Shown here piece by piece: positions 7,931 to 16,131 of a DNA stretch of 64,000 nt. The stretch spans positions 1,674,001-1,738,000 of the forward strand of contig NZ_CP058670.1 in NCBI RefSeq assembly GCF_013414345.1, in the 5' to 3' direction. Made by a program: the position numbers and the translations under genes. Source of the DNA: Microcella indica. Lineage in GTDB: Bacteria > Actinomycetota > Actinomycetes > Actinomycetales > Microbacteriaceae. The notes below the pieces were generated by a model. That model saw only the letters and a program-made list of their open reading frames with translations. It had not been told where the DNA came from and did not search any database. The stretch's first letter is position 1; each line of letters opens with the position of its first letter.

Positions 7931-7961
7931 CGGGCGAACCCCGCAACCGCGGGTTCACCCG
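7931..7961 (+). terminator. Hairpin after the transposase gene
   Basis: CGGGCGAACCC and GGGTTCACCCG pair with one mismatch around a short loop, starting 4 bases after the transposase stop and lying inside the element's right end. It probably terminates the transposase transcript. Confidence 0.65.
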
Positions 7962-7985
7962 TCCACGATGTCGTGAGACATCACA

Positions 7986-8001
7986 TTGGTGGACCTGAGG
8001 G
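7986..8001. repeat. Right target-site duplication of the IS481 element
   Basis: Identical to 6641-6656. This copy is the functional 3' end of the tRNA-Ala gene, so the insertion restored an intact tRNA. Confidence 0.9.
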
Positions 8002-8062
8002 GACTCGAACCCCTGACCCCCTGCATGCCATGCAGGTGCGCTACCAGCTGCGCCACAGGCCC
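7987..8062 (-). tRNA. tRNA-Ala (anticodon GGC), CCA encoded
   Basis: A 76-base cloverleaf. The acceptor stem GGGCCTG pairs with CAGGTCC and is followed by ACCA. The D arm is GCGCAGCTGGTAGCGC, the anticodon stem-loop is CCTGC-ATGGCAT-GCAGG with anticodon GGC (reads GCC), and the T arm is GGGGTTCGAGTCCCC. The IS481 element begins right after the encoded CCA plus one base. Its own terminator hairpin is now beyond the element. Confidence 0.95.
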
Positions 8063-8176
8063 GTGGCGAACCCGACTCTCGCCGGGGACAACTCGACCAG
8101 AGTAGTACACCGACCCGGTGCCCACCAATTCACGCGAGCCGGGCATCCGCGTCGTCGCACGGTGTTGGATAGGGGC

Positions 8177-8737
8177 ATGCCTGCGACTCCCGTCACCGTC
8201 TCGATCACCCGCACCGTACCGCCGGAGCGCGCCCGCGAGTTCGCCGCCTGGGCGCGCGCCGGCGAGGACCTCATGAGCCAGTTCCCCGGCTATCTGGGCT
8301 CCGGCTGGGTGCGCCCCGACCCCGAGTCGCCCGACTGGCACATGCTGCTGCGCTTCGCCGACGAGCCGAGCCTGCGCGCGTGGGAGAACTCGAGCGAGCG
8401 AGCCTGGTGGGTCGCGACCGTCAAGGAGCTCGCCGCGAACATGCGCGTCGAGGAGCGCACGGGCATCGAGGGCTGGTTCGACGAGCCGAGCCGCGTCGAC
8501 GTCATCGCTCCCCCGCCGGCCGCGCCGCCGCGGTGGAAGCAGATGATCTCCATCATCCTCGTCTTCTACCCGCTGAGCCTCGGCACGAACGCGCTTCTCG
8601 ACCCGTTTACCGAGGGCTGGCCGCTCGTGCTGCGGGTGCTGCTGCTCGTGCTCATCGTCTCGCCAATCATGACCTACCTCGCGCTGCCGTTCGTGACGCG
8701 CGCATTGCGGCCGTGGCTGATGAAAGGGCGCGTGTAG
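8177..8737 (+). CDS. Antibiotic biosynthesis monooxygenase-like (ABM) domain protein with two membrane helices
   Basis: A 186-residue protein. Residues about 5-100 form an ABM-type ferredoxin-fold domain (VTVSITRTV, EFAAWARAGEDLMSQFPGYLGSGW, WHMLLRFADEPSLRAWENS). The C-terminal third has two hydrophobic helices (MISIILVFYPLSLGTNALL and VLRVLLLVLIVSPIMTYLAL). It is therefore a membrane-tethered barrel rather than a soluble oxygenase. The start is the ATG at 8177; a TTGGAT hexamer 6 bases upstream hints at a leaderless transcript but is a weak -10. The function is unknown; the ABM name describes the fold only. Confidence 0.8.
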   Translation: MPATPVTVSITRTVPPERAREFAAWARAGEDLMSQFPGYLGSGWVRPDPESPDWHMLLRFADEPSLRAWENSSERAWWVATVKELAANMRVEERTGIEGWFDEPSRVDVIAPPPAAPPRWKQMISIILVFYPLSLGTNALLDPFTEGWPLVLRVLLLVLIVSPIMTYLALPFVTRALRPWLMKGRV

Positions 8738-8758
8738 CGCTGAGTCTCGACGGCGCCG

Positions 8759-9139
8759 CTAGGCAGAATCGGTGGCGGGATGCTCGAGCTCGAGCGGCAC
8801 GGCAGGGCAGTCCTTCCACAGCCGCTCCAGGGAGTAGAACAGCCGCTCCTCCTCGTGGAAGATGTGCACGATCACGTCCCCGAAGTCGATGAGAATCCAG
8901 CGGCCCTCAGCCCGGCCCTCGCGGCGCAGCGGCTTCACGCCCGCCTCAATCATCTTCTCCTCGACCTCCGCCGCGATCGCCTGCACGTTGCGCTCGTTGC
9001 GACCCGTGACCAGCACGAAGACGTCGGTGAGCGGCAGAGGCTCCGAGACGTCCAGCGCGACGATGTCCTCACCCTGCTTGGAGTCGGCAGCACGAGCGGC
9101 GAGCTGTGCGAGGTCGAGGGCGCGGGAAGTAGCGGTCAC
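8759..9139 (-). CDS. rsfS: Ribosomal silencing factor RsfS
   Basis: A 126-residue RsfS/Iojap protein. The family core is present: DIVALDVSEPLPLTDVFVLVTGRNERNVQAIAAEVEE and WILIDFGDVIVHIFHEEERLFYSLERLW. It binds L14 on the large ribosomal subunit and blocks subunit joining in starvation. The start is GTG. It lies downstream of nadD, the usual actinobacterial pairing, with one membrane-protein gene between them. Length is normal. Confidence 0.95.
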   Translation of the reverse strand: MTATSRALDLAQLAARAADSKQGEDIVALDVSEPLPLTDVFVLVTGRNERNVQAIAAEVEEKMIEAGVKPLRREGRAEGRWILIDFGDVIVHIFHEEERLFYSLERLWKDCPAVPLELEHPATDSA

Positions 9140-9174
9140 GGGGTCCTTGAAGAGTCGGGAGCGAAGGGAAGCAC

Positions 9175-10308
9175 TCAGAATAGTCCGTTGACCGCCGCGA
9201 GCACGAACAGGCCGATCGCGACAACCGCCATGACGACCGTCGCCGCCACCAGTACCGTCGTGAGGGTGTTGCCGTTGCGCTGAGGCTTGCCGTGCACGAT
9301 GTTGCCCGTGCCCGTGTGGCCGCTCACCGCGCGCAGAGCGCTCACCGGCGCCGTGCCCGTCGACGTGAGCTCCACATCGCCCGGCTCCACGTAGTCGTCC
9401 ACGTCAGCGCTGTCGTGCACCGACGGCACCGTGCCCGTGCTCGTGACGATGCGCGGAACCTCGATCATGCCCGTCACGATGATCTCGCCCGTGCCCGTGA
9501 CCGGGCCGCTCAGGCTCGAGACCGGCATCTGCGGCAGCACGAGCGCGTTCGTCGAGTGCGAGGCCGACCCGACCTCGCGGCTGAACGTGTTCTCGAACGG
9601 ATCCTCGTCATCGTGCACGCCCACCGACCAGTGGCTGCCGGTCGGCGCCGAGGACGACGACGGCTCCACGAGCTCGTCGGGGGACGCCTCCGGCTCGATG
9701 AGCGGCGGCGGCACCGGAGCTGACGGCGGTAACGGGGCGGGCGACGGGAGCGTGTGGCTCGGCGGTGGCGCAGAGTCGACCGGCGGGGCGGTGTCGGTGG
9801 GCGGTGCAGTGTGGTGAGTCGTCGGCGCGGGCGCCTCGTGCGGAGACGGAGCGGGTGCCTCCACGCCCCGGGGCACCACCGGTTCGCTCGCCTCGCGCAG
9901 CGAGCGCAACTGGCGGCGCGAGAGCGTGTGCTCGCTGATGACGTGCGGGGCCGACGACTGGCGAGCACCGGGCCTCGGCTCGGCGACGTGGTGCGAGGCG
10001 GGCCCGTCGACCGGGCGCTCCGTGCGGTACTCGAGCGGAGCATCCTCATCAACGGCCGGGGCGAAGGAGGCGCGCGGGGCCTCCTGCTCCGACGGCGGGC
10101 GGAAGTCGCGGCGGCGCATGCGCTGCGCCGGCTCGGCAGGAGGAGCCACAGGGGCGGAGGAGGCGAAGCTCGGCGGCGAGGGGGTCGGCGCCGGCACCGC
10201 GCTCGTCACGCTCTCGCGGCCGGCAGCCTCGCGCGCGGCGCGCTCGGCGCGCTCGGCCGCTTCGCGGGCTTCGCGGCGGCTCATCGGCTGCTCGTGGTGA
10301 CTGCTCAT
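9175..10308 (-). CDS. Proline-rich single-pass membrane protein between nadD and rsfS
   Basis: A 377-residue protein of unknown function. It starts with an Ala/Glu/Arg helix (MSRREAREAAERAERAAREAA), continues through a long disordered Pro/Ser/Ala-rich stretch (about residues 30-230), then a Thr/Gly-rich stretch with TGTG repeats. It ends in one hydrophobic helix (VLVAATVVMAVVAIGLFVLAAV) with almost nothing after it, so it is tail-anchored with most of the chain in the cytoplasm. Its ATG is 3 bases after the nadD stop. Similar low-complexity proteins occupy this slot in related actinobacteria. Confidence 0.75.
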   Translation of the reverse strand: MSSHHEQPMSRREAREAAERAERAAREAAGRESVTSAVPAPTPSPPSFASSAPVAPPAEPAQRMRRRDFRPPSEQEAPRASFAPAVDEDAPLEYRTERPVDGPASHHVAEPRPGARQSSAPHVISEHTLSRRQLRSLREASEPVVPRGVEAPAPSPHEAPAPTTHHTAPPTDTAPPVDSAPPPSHTLPSPAPLPPSAPVPPPLIEPEASPDELVEPSSSSAPTGSHWSVGVHDDEDPFENTFSREVGSASHSTNALVLPQMPVSSLSGPVTGTGEIIVTGMIEVPRIVTSTGTVPSVHDSADVDDYVEPGDVELTSTGTAPVSALRAVSGHTGTGNIVHGKPQRNGNTLTTVLVAATVVMAVVAIGLFVLAAVNGLF

Positions 10309-10311
10309 GAC

Positions 10312-10911
10312 CTAGGTACTCCGGTACAACTGGTGCTTGGAGATGTACTGCACGACTCCATCAGGGACCAGATACCAGACGGGTGATCCCTCCTCGACGC
10401 GACGACGGCAATCCGTCGACGAGATCGAGAGGGCCGGCACTTCGAGCAAGCTTACGTCGCCCTCCGGCAATGCGCGAACGCTCAGCGGATGACCCGGCCG
10501 ACTCACGGCGATGAAGTGGGCGAGCTCCCAGAGCTCGCGCGCATCCTTCCAATCCAAGATCTGCGCGATCGCGTCGGCGCCCGAGATGAAGAACAGCTCG
10601 GCGTCGGGGTGCTGATCGTGCAGGTCGCGCAGGGTGTCGATCGTGAACGTCGGGCCCGTGCGGTCGATGTCGACCCGGCTCACGCGGAAGCTCGGGTTCG
10701 CGGCCGTCGCGATGACCGTCATGAGGTAGCGGTGCTCGCTCGAGGTCGCATCCGGCTTCTGATACGGCTGGCCGGTCGGCACGAACACGACCTCGTCGAG
10801 CTCGAAGTGGTGGGCGACCTCGCTCGCGGCGACGAGGTGGCCGTGGTGGATCGGGTCGAACGTGCCGCCCATGACGCCGATGCGCGCGCGGCGCTTCGTG
10901 GTCGGGGTCAC
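10312..10911 (-). CDS. nadD: Nicotinate-nucleotide adenylyltransferase
   Basis: A 199-residue NadD. It joins ATP and nicotinate mononucleotide to form deamido-NAD, an essential step in NAD synthesis. The nucleotidyltransferase signature [18 protein letters not shown] is at residues 12-29, and the C-terminal [13 protein letters not shown] matches the family's ISST-x-x-R motif. It is the first gene of a nadD / membrane protein / rsfS group on the minus strand. Length is as expected. Confidence 0.96.
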   Translation of the reverse strand: MTPTTKRRARIGVMGGTFDPIHHGHLVAASEVAHHFELDEVVFVPTGQPYQKPDATSSEHRYLMTVIATAANPSFRVSRVDIDRTGPTFTIDTLRDLHDQHPDAELFFISGADAIAQILDWKDARELWELAHFIAVSRPGHPLSVRALPEGDVSLLEVPALSISSTDCRRRVEEGSPVWYLVPDGVVQYISKHQLYRST

Positions 10912-10971
10912 GGTGGCGGGGGCGGCGATGGCGGTCGCGTCGCGTGTCGAGAGGCTCGGAAGTCGGCCGGC

Positions 10972-11181
10972 TCAGTGCCCGGCGTCGTGCCCGCTCGTGG
11001 ACGACCCGGTCTTGTTGCTGTGCCGGTTCGCGACGTCGCGGTAGGCGAAGGTGACGAGACCGAGCATGAGGAACACGAGTGCAGCGATGCCGCCCAGAAC
11101 GGGCGCCGGCGCGATGAGCGGCGCGAGCTCGTGCTCGAGCTCTTCTGCGGCGGTGATCACACTGGCCAGTGTCGACAACAT
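10972..11181 (-). CDS. Small single-pass membrane protein
   Basis: A 69-residue protein with one hydrophobic helix (VLGGIAALVFLMLGLVTFAY) and a His/Ser-rich polar tail (NRHSNKTGSSTSGHDAGH). The ATG has a good AGGAGCC ribosome site, and a TAGATT -10 element lies about 34 bases upstream, so it has its own promoter between proA and nadD. Function is unknown. Equivalent short proteins sit upstream of nadD in related genomes. Confidence 0.75.
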   Translation of the reverse strand: MLSTLASVITAAEELEHELAPLIAPAPVLGGIAALVFLMLGLVTFAYRDVANRHSNKTGSSTSGHDAGH

Positions 11182-11214
11182 GACGGCTCCTGAATCGTTG
11201 AGGTTCGAGGCACC

Positions 11215-11220
11215 AATCTA
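11215..11220 (-). promoter_or_regulatory. -10 element TAGATT of the small membrane protein gene
   Basis: TAGATT lies about 33 bases before the ATG; the short leader carries AGGAGCC. Confidence 0.5.
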
Positions 11221-11227
11221 CCGTGTC

Positions 11228-12514
11228 CTAGCCGCGAACCTGCCCGGCGCCGCGCACGATCCACTTCGTGCTCGTCAGCTCGGGCAGGCCCATCGGCCCG
11301 CGCGCGTGCAGCTTCTGCGTCGAGATGCCCACCTCCGCGCCGAAGCCGAACTCGCCGCCGTCGCTGAACCGCGTCGACGCGTTCACCATGACGACCGCCG
11401 AATCGACTTCGGCGAGGAACCGTTCGGCGTTCGCCATGTCGGCCGTGACGATCGACTCCGTGTGCTGCGTCGAGAAGCGACGGATGTGCTCGAGCGCGCC
11501 ATCCAGGTCGTCGACGACCGCGATCGACAGCTCGAGCGCCATGTGCTCGGTCGCGAAATCCTCCTCCGTGGCCGGCTCGAGGCTCGCCTCGATCGCGCGA
11601 GCGCGGTCATCGCCGCGGAGAACGACGCCGGATGCTCGCAACGACTCGATGATCGGCGGCAGCAGGCGCTCCGCGGCATCGCGGTGGACGATCACCGTCT
11701 CGACCGCGTTGCACACGCTCGGCCGCTGCACTTTCGCGTTGTGGACGATGTCCACCGCGGTCTGCGCGTCGGCGCTCGCGTCGAGGAAGACGTGCACGAC
11801 CCCCGCGCCCGTCTCGATGACCGGCACCGTCGACTCGCGCACGACCGTCTGAATCAGGTCGGCGCTGCCGCGCGGGATGAGCACGTCGACGAAGCCGCGC
11901 GCGCGCATGAGCTGCTGAGCGCCCGCGCGACCGAACTCGTCGATCGTCTGCACGGCCTCCGCCGGCAGGCCGACGCTCTCCAGCGCGCCCTGCAGCAGGG
12001 CGACGAGTTCGCGGTTCGTGTGCTCGGCGGCGCTGCCGCCGCGCAGCACGACCGCGTTGCCGCTCTTGAGCGCGAGCGCGGCGATGTCGACCGTCACGTT
12101 CGGGCGCGCCTCGTAGATGGCCCCGACCACGCCGAACGGCACGCGCACCTGGCTCAACTGCAGGCCGTTCGGCAGGCGGGAGCCGCGCACGACGACGCCG
12201 ACCGGGTCGGGCAGTGCGCGCACGTCGCGCACCGCCGCAGCGAGACCCGCCAGCCTGTCGGCGTCGAGCCGCAGGCGGTCCATGAGGCCCGTCGAGATGC
12301 CCTGCCCGCGGCCGCGCTCAAGGTCGCGCTCGTTGGCCGGCAGCACGCGGGCGGCGGCGCCGTCGAGAGCGTCGGCGATCGCTGTGAGCGCTGCATCCTT
12401 GCGCTCGGTCGTGAGCGTCGACAGGGCCCGGGATGCGGCGACGGAGGCGGCGAGCAGCGCCTCGAGAGCCGGGTCGACGGTGCGAGTGTCGGGCGCGAGG
12501 TCGGTCAACGTCAT
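11228..12514 (-). CDS. proA: Glutamate-5-semialdehyde dehydrogenase (gamma-glutamyl phosphate reductase)
   Basis: A 428-residue ProA that reduces gamma-glutamyl phosphate with NADPH, the second step of proline synthesis. The catalytic Cys lies in VQRPSVCNAVETVIVH, and the conserved GVVGAIYEARPNVTVD and SGNAVVLRGGSAAEHTN nucleotide-binding segments are present. The start is the ATG at 12514; a TAGAAT hexamer 7 bases upstream indicates a leaderless transcript. proB, the preceding enzyme, ends 31 bases upstream on the same strand. Confidence 0.97.
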   Translation of the reverse strand: MTLTDLAPDTRTVDPALEALLAASVAASRALSTLTTERKDAALTAIADALDGAAARVLPANERDLERGRGQGISTGLMDRLRLDADRLAGLAAAVRDVRALPDPVGVVVRGSRLPNGLQLSQVRVPFGVVGAIYEARPNVTVDIAALALKSGNAVVLRGGSAAEHTNRELVALLQGALESVGLPAEAVQTIDEFGRAGAQQLMRARGFVDVLIPRGSADLIQTVVRESTVPVIETGAGVVHVFLDASADAQTAVDIVHNAKVQRPSVCNAVETVIVHRDAAERLLPPIIESLRASGVVLRGDDRARAIEASLEPATEEDFATEHMALELSIAVVDDLDGALEHIRRFSTQHTESIVTADMANAERFLAEVDSAVVMVNASTRFSDGGEFGFGAEVGISTQKLHARGPMGLPELTSTKWIVRGAGQVRG

Positions 12515-12521
12515 GCGGGCA

Positions 12522-12527
12522 ATTCTA
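12522..12527 (-). promoter_or_regulatory. -10 element TAGAAT of proA (leaderless)
   Basis: TAGAAT is followed by 7 bases and then the ATG of proA, in the short proB-proA gap. proA can therefore be transcribed independently of proB. Confidence 0.6.
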
Positions 12528-12545
12528 CGGCGCGGCGCCGCACGC

Positions 12546-13334
12546 TCAGTCGGCGGACGTCGCCTCGAACCACGTGCCCACGTCGTCGCCGCGCAGGGCA
12601 GCATCCACCGCGGAGGTCGACGTCACGATCGCGGGCACGCCCTGCGCCGCAGCGAAGCGCGCCGCCCCGATCTTCGTGCCCGCTCCCCCCGTGCCGACGC
12701 CGGCGGCCCCGATGTCGCCGAGCTCCACGTGCGCGAGGTCGTCGCCCGCCGGCACGTGCGCGATGCGCTGCGCCCCCGGCTCGTGCGGCGGCTTCGTGTA
12801 GATCGCGTCGACGTCGCTCAGCAGCACGAGAAGGTCGGCGTGCACGAGCTCGCACACGAGCGCCGCCAGCCGGTCGTTGTCACCGAAGCGGATCTCCTGC
12901 GTCGCCACCGTGTCGTTCTCGTTGACGATCGGCAGAATCCGCAGGCTCAGCAGGCGCTCCATGGCGCGCTGGGCGTTGCTGCGCGGCGTCGCGTGCTCGA
13001 GGTCGCCCGCGGTGAGCAGCACCTGCCCGGCGACGATGCCGTAGCGGTCGAGGCTCTCCTGGTATCGAAAGATGAGCAGGTTCTGACCGACGGCCGCCGC
13101 GGCCTGCTGCGTGGCCAGATCGGTGGGCCGAGCATCCAGATTCAAATACGGGATGCCCGTCGCAATCGCCCCCGACGACACGAGCACGACCTCCACCCCG
13201 CGGGAGTGCGCCGCCGCGAGCGCGTCGACGAGCGGGCCGATCTGCGCCGTGTTCGCACCGCTGATCGAGGACGAGCCGACCTTGACCACGACCCGGCGGG
13301 CCTCCGTCACGATGCGGCGCGCGGCAGGGCTCAT
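12546..13334 (-). CDS. proB: Glutamate 5-kinase
   Basis: A 262-residue ProB, the first enzyme of proline synthesis, phosphorylating glutamate. The amino-acid-kinase core is seen in [33 protein letters not shown] and [13 protein letters not shown]. The protein stops near the end of the kinase domain, so the C-terminal PUA domain found in longer ProB enzymes (about 370 residues) is absent. The ATG overlaps the obg stop by 4 bases, so it is coupled to obg. Confidence 0.96.
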   Translation of the reverse strand: MSPAARRIVTEARRVVVKVGSSSISGANTAQIGPLVDALAAAHSRGVEVVLVSSGAIATGIPYLNLDARPTDLATQQAAAAVGQNLLIFRYQESLDRYGIVAGQVLLTAGDLEHATPRSNAQRAMERLLSLRILPIVNENDTVATQEIRFGDNDRLAALVCELVHADLLVLLSDVDAIYTKPPHEPGAQRIAHVPAGDDLAHVELGDIGAAGVGTGGAGTKIGAARFAAAQGVPAIVTSTSAVDAALRGDDVGTWFEATSAD

Positions 13335-14869
13335 CGCTCGTCGTCCTCCTGGCCGTCACGCTGCTCGTCGTCCTGGTGCCACAGGCCCGCCTCGCGCTCG
13401 CGCTCCAGCTCGGCGCGGGCCTCCGCCTTCGCGTCCATGCGCTCGAAGTAGTTCGCGCGGCGCTCCTCGCGCGTCAGACGCGCGTTGCCGTCCAGTCGCG
13501 GGTCGCTGCCGCGCGGCGCCGTCATGAGCTCGGCGGCGCTCGTGAGCGTCGGCTCCCAGTCAAACACGACGCCGTTCTCGCCGCCGATGACGACCGTCGC
13601 CCCCGCGATCGCGCCGGCCTGGAAGAGCTTGTCCTCCACGCCGAGCTTCGCCAGCCGGTCGGCGAGGTAGCCGACCGCCTCGTCGTTGCGGAAGTCGGTC
13701 TGGTGCACCCAGCGCTCCGGCTTCGCACCGCGCACGCGGTAGACCGGGTCCTCAGCACTGCCCTCGACGGTCACCGTCACCTCGACCTCGTCGACCGCGC
13801 GCGGGCGCAGCACGATGCGCTCGCGCACCGTCGTGTCGGCAGCGCGGGTGGCGCGGTCAGACTCGACGAGCTCGGCGAGCGCGAACGTCAGCGGGCGCAG
13901 GCCCTCCCGGCTCACCGCGCTGATCTCGAAGACGCGGTAGCCGCGCTCCTCCAGCTCGGGGCGCACGAAGTCGGCCAGCTCGCGGGCCTCCGGCACGTCG
14001 ATCTTGTTGAGGGCGACGAGCTGGGGGCGCTCGAGCAGCGGCGTCTGCCCCTCCGGCACCGGGTAGGCGGCGAGCTCGGCGAGGATCACGTCGAGGTCGC
14101 TCAGCGGGTCGCGGCCCGGCTCGAGCGTCGCGCAGTCCAGCACGTGCAGCAGGGCGCTGCACCGCTCGACGTGGCGCAGGAACTCGAGCCCCAGGCCCTT
14201 GCCCTCGCTCGCTCCCTCGATGAGACCGGGCACGTCGGCGACCGTGAAGCGGGTCTCCCCCGACTCGACGACGCCGAGGTTCGGGTGCAGGGTCGTGAAC
14301 GGGTAGTCGGCGATCTTCGGCTTCGCCGCCGAGATCGACGCGATGAGGCTCGACTTGCCCGCGCTGGGATACCCGACGAGCGCCACATCGGCGACCGTCT
14401 TGAGCTCGAGCAGCACGTCGCCCGTCCACCCGGGGGTGCCGAGCAGGGCGAAGCCGGGGGCCTTGCGCTTCGTCGTCGCGAGCGCCGCATTGCCGAGGCC
14501 GCCCTGGCCGCCGGGGCCGACGACGATGCGCATGCCCTCCGCCGTCAGGTCGACCAGCTCGGTGCCGTCGGCGTCGCGCACGACCGTGCCGACGGGCACC
14601 GGCAGAACGAGGTCCTCACCCGAGAAGCCCGAGCGGTTATCGCCCATGCCGGGGCCGCCGTTGTCGCTCGAGCGGTGCGGGCGCCGGTGGTACGGCAGCA
14701 GCGTGGTCTCCTGGCTCGACGCGACCAGGACGATGTCGCCGCCGTCGCCGCCGTTGCCGCCGTCGGGGCCGGCGAGCGGCTTGAATTTCTCGCGGCGCAC
14801 CGACACGCAGCCGTGTCCGCCGTGACCGGCGGTGAGGTGGAGGGTGACGCGGTCGACGAACGTCGCCAT
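13331..14869 (-). CDS. obgE: GTPase Obg/CgtA
   Basis: A 512-residue ribosome-associated GTPase. Residues 1-158 are the glycine-rich Obg fold ([40 protein letters not shown]). The G domain follows: [11 protein letters not shown] (P loop), [16 protein letters not shown] (switch II) and NKID. A C-terminal OCT domain ([21 protein letters not shown]) and a charged tail complete it. It acts in 50S maturation and growth control. A hairpin separates it from rplU-rpmA upstream, and proB is coupled downstream. Confidence 0.97.
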   Translation of the reverse strand: MATFVDRVTLHLTAGHGGHGCVSVRREKFKPLAGPDGGNGGDGGDIVLVASSQETTLLPYHRRPHRSSDNGGPGMGDNRSGFSGEDLVLPVPVGTVVRDADGTELVDLTAEGMRIVVGPGGQGGLGNAALATTKRKAPGFALLGTPGWTGDVLLELKTVADVALVGYPSAGKSSLIASISAAKPKIADYPFTTLHPNLGVVESGETRFTVADVPGLIEGASEGKGLGLEFLRHVERCSALLHVLDCATLEPGRDPLSDLDVILAELAAYPVPEGQTPLLERPQLVALNKIDVPEARELADFVRPELEERGYRVFEISAVSREGLRPLTFALAELVESDRATRAADTTVRERIVLRPRAVDEVEVTVTVEGSAEDPVYRVRGAKPERWVHQTDFRNDEAVGYLADRLAKLGVEDKLFQAGAIAGATVVIGGENGVVFDWEPTLTSAAELMTAPRGSDPRLDGNARLTREERRANYFERMDAKAEARAELEREREAGLWHQDDEQRDGQEDDER

Positions 14870-14971
14870 GAGCGCGAACCTCCTGAGGTTGGGTGCTCGA
14901 TCCCCGTCTCAGGTGATCGGGGGTGCCGAGCGGAGTGGTGCTGCGGGGCCGGTACGGCCCCTAACGGAAGA

Positions 14972-14995
14972 ATGGGCGGGCCGAAGCCCGCCCAT
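14972..14995 (-). terminator. Terminator after rpmA
   Basis: ATGGGCGGGC-TTCG-GCCCGCCCAT on the minus strand is a perfect 10-bp stem with a stable TTCG tetraloop, followed by a short T-rich TTCTTCC. It lies between rpmA and obg and probably separates ribosomal-protein transcription from obg. Confidence 0.8.
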
Positions 14996-15036
14996 CCTCA
15001 CCGAAGCTGTGTTCTGCGTGTCGAACCTGAATCAGA

Positions 15037-15291
15037 TCAGGCGCTCGCCACGATGTTGACGACCTTGCGGCGGCCCTTGGCGCCGAACTCGACAGCGCCT
15101 GCCTCGAGGGCGAACAGGGTGTCGTCACCGCCACGACCGACGCCGGCGCCGGGGTGGAAGTGCGTGCCGCGCTGGCGGACGATGATCTCGCCGGCCTTCA
15201 CGACCTGGCCGCCGAAACGCTTCACACCCAGGTACTGGGGGTTCGAGTCGCGGCCGTTACGGGTGGACGATGCGCCCTTTTTGTGTGCCAT
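15037..15291 (-). CDS. rpmA: 50S ribosomal protein L27
   Basis: An 84-residue L27 beginning [19 protein letters not shown] with the central [21 protein letters not shown] signature. It stabilises tRNA at the peptidyl-transferase centre. It follows rplU after 18 bases, as in nearly all bacteria. No Firmicutes-style N-terminal extension is present. Confidence 0.98.
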   Translation of the reverse strand: MAHKKGASSTRNGRDSNPQYLGVKRFGGQVVKAGEIIVRQRGTHFHPGAGVGRGGDDTLFALEAGAVEFGAKGRRKVVNIVASA

Positions 15292-15309
15292 GTCTTCTCG
15301 CGACCCTTC

Positions 15310-15618
15310 TTACTTGATGCCGGTGATCTTGACGCGGGTCAGGTCAGCGCGGAAACCCTGGCGCTTCTTGTACCCGGTCTTGTTCTTGAACTTCTGGATG
15401 ACGATCTTCGGGCCGCGCAGGTCGCTGATGACCTCGGCCGTGACCGTGATCTTCGCGAGCTTCTTCGCGTCGGTCGTGACCGTGTCACCGTCGACGTGCA
15501 GGACGGGGGTCAGCTGGATCGTGCCGTCCTCGCCCGCCTTGACGCGGTCGAGCACGACGACCGTGCCCACCTCAACCTTTTCCTGCCGCCCACCGGCGCG
15601 CACAACTGCGTAGACCAC
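15310..15618 (-). CDS. rplU: 50S ribosomal protein L21
   Basis: A 102-residue L21 ([17 protein letters not shown] at the start, [19 protein letters not shown] near the end). It is a 23S rRNA-binding structural protein. The start is GTG. It heads the rplU-rpmA transcript, which closes with the hairpin at 14972-14995. A TTGACC hexamer about 80 bases upstream could be its -35 region. Confidence 0.98.
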   Translation of the reverse strand: MVYAVVRAGGRQEKVEVGTVVVLDRVKAGEDGTIQLTPVLHVDGDTVTTDAKKLAKITVTAEVISDLRGPKIVIQKFKNKTGYKKRQGFRADLTRVKITGIK

Positions 15619-15857
15619 TGTTTACCCTTAATTCTCGTCGAAGAGATGAAGCTGAAGAATGCGGTGACCCACGCGGGCTCAGCCCAGCGCACACCAACGG
15701 TCAAGAATAGCCGACGCGAGGATGGGCGGTCAAACTGGCGGGCGTGCGCGGGGGTGGGCGGGCGTGGGCGCTGCGGGCGGCCCGGGTGCGGTCGCGCGGA
15801 TGCAGCGGTGTGGTCACTGCGTGGTCGCTGCGTGCCCGCCTGCGCGTGCTCGCGTGG

Positions 15858-15941
15858 ACTGACCTTGCTCGCCCCGCAGCCGCGCTCGTGCCTGAACGTA
15901 CTGACCTTCCACGCTCCGCGGCCGCGCTCGTGCCTGAACGG
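15858..15941. repeat. Two-copy 42-bp imperfect tandem repeat
   Basis: Copies at 15858-15899 and 15900-15941 share ACTGACCTT at the start and a 20-base identical block starting GCCGCGCTCGTGCC at their ends. It is non-coding and could arise by local duplication. Confidence 0.7.
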
Positions 15942-16076
15942 ACACTCCTGCCCCGACCCGCCTGCGCACGCGTGGCCAGGGGTCCGCACGCGCCCGCCTG
16001 AATCCACGCTCCTCCCCACCTGCGCTCGCGCCATGGCTCTCCCCTCTTCCCGCATCCGCGCTGCGCGTGTCGGTTG

Positions 16077-16092
16077 TCGAATGTATGTTCGC
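16077..16092 (+). promoter_or_regulatory. SOS (LexA) box-like palindrome upstream of the DUF222/HNH gene
   Basis: TCGAATGTATGTTCGC matches 10 of the 12 fixed positions of the actinobacterial LexA site TCGAAC-N4-GTTCGA. It lies 39 bases before the ATG of the HNH gene, a normal operator position. Confidence 0.55.
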
Positions 16093-16131
16093 ATCACGAA
16101 CCGGCACCCGCCACTGCGAAGGGAGGCGACC

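Larger units (their letters stand above)
6657..7985 (+). mobile_element. Complete IS481-family insertion sequence, 1329 bp
   Basis: The element starts TGTG and ends CACA. Its outermost 25 bases match as inverted repeats at 20 of 25 positions, with ACATCGTGGAC identical at the inner end. A second, inner left copy (6723-6746) matches the right end at 23 of 24 positions. A perfect 16-bp direct repeat flanks it. It carries one intact DDE transposase gene and a hairpin after it. The exact duplication and intact gene suggest a fairly recent, possibly still active insertion. IS481-family elements typically leave long target duplications (up to about 15 bp). Confidence 0.88.
15619..16131. other. 513-bp divergent intergenic region (rplU / HNH gene)
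   Basis: No convincing gene is seen. It must hold the rplU promoter on the minus strand and the promoter of the DUF222/HNH gene on the plus strand. It contains a 42-bp imperfect tandem repeat (15858-15941) and an SOS-like box (16077-16092). The plus frame of the HNH gene happens to stay open through here, but no start with a ribosome site is found before 16132. Confidence 0.6.

Noticed and set aside
6641-8001. The 16-bp tRNA-end duplication looked like attL/attR of an integrative element or prophage remnant.
   Set aside because: The repeats abut the TGTG...CACA ends of the IS481 element exactly, no integrase is present, and everything between them is explained by one insertion sequence. A target-site duplication is the simpler reading.
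13376-15613. A 745-codon open frame on the plus strand.
   Set aside because: It runs antisense through obg, rpmA and rplU, all clearly coding on the minus strand, and its translation is Arg/Ala/Leu-rich low complexity.
15154-16131. An N-terminal extension of the DUF222/HNH protein.
   Set aside because: The frame is open by chance through rpmA, rplU and the intergenic repeat. The first start with a good ribosome site is the ATG at 16132, just after the SOS-like box.
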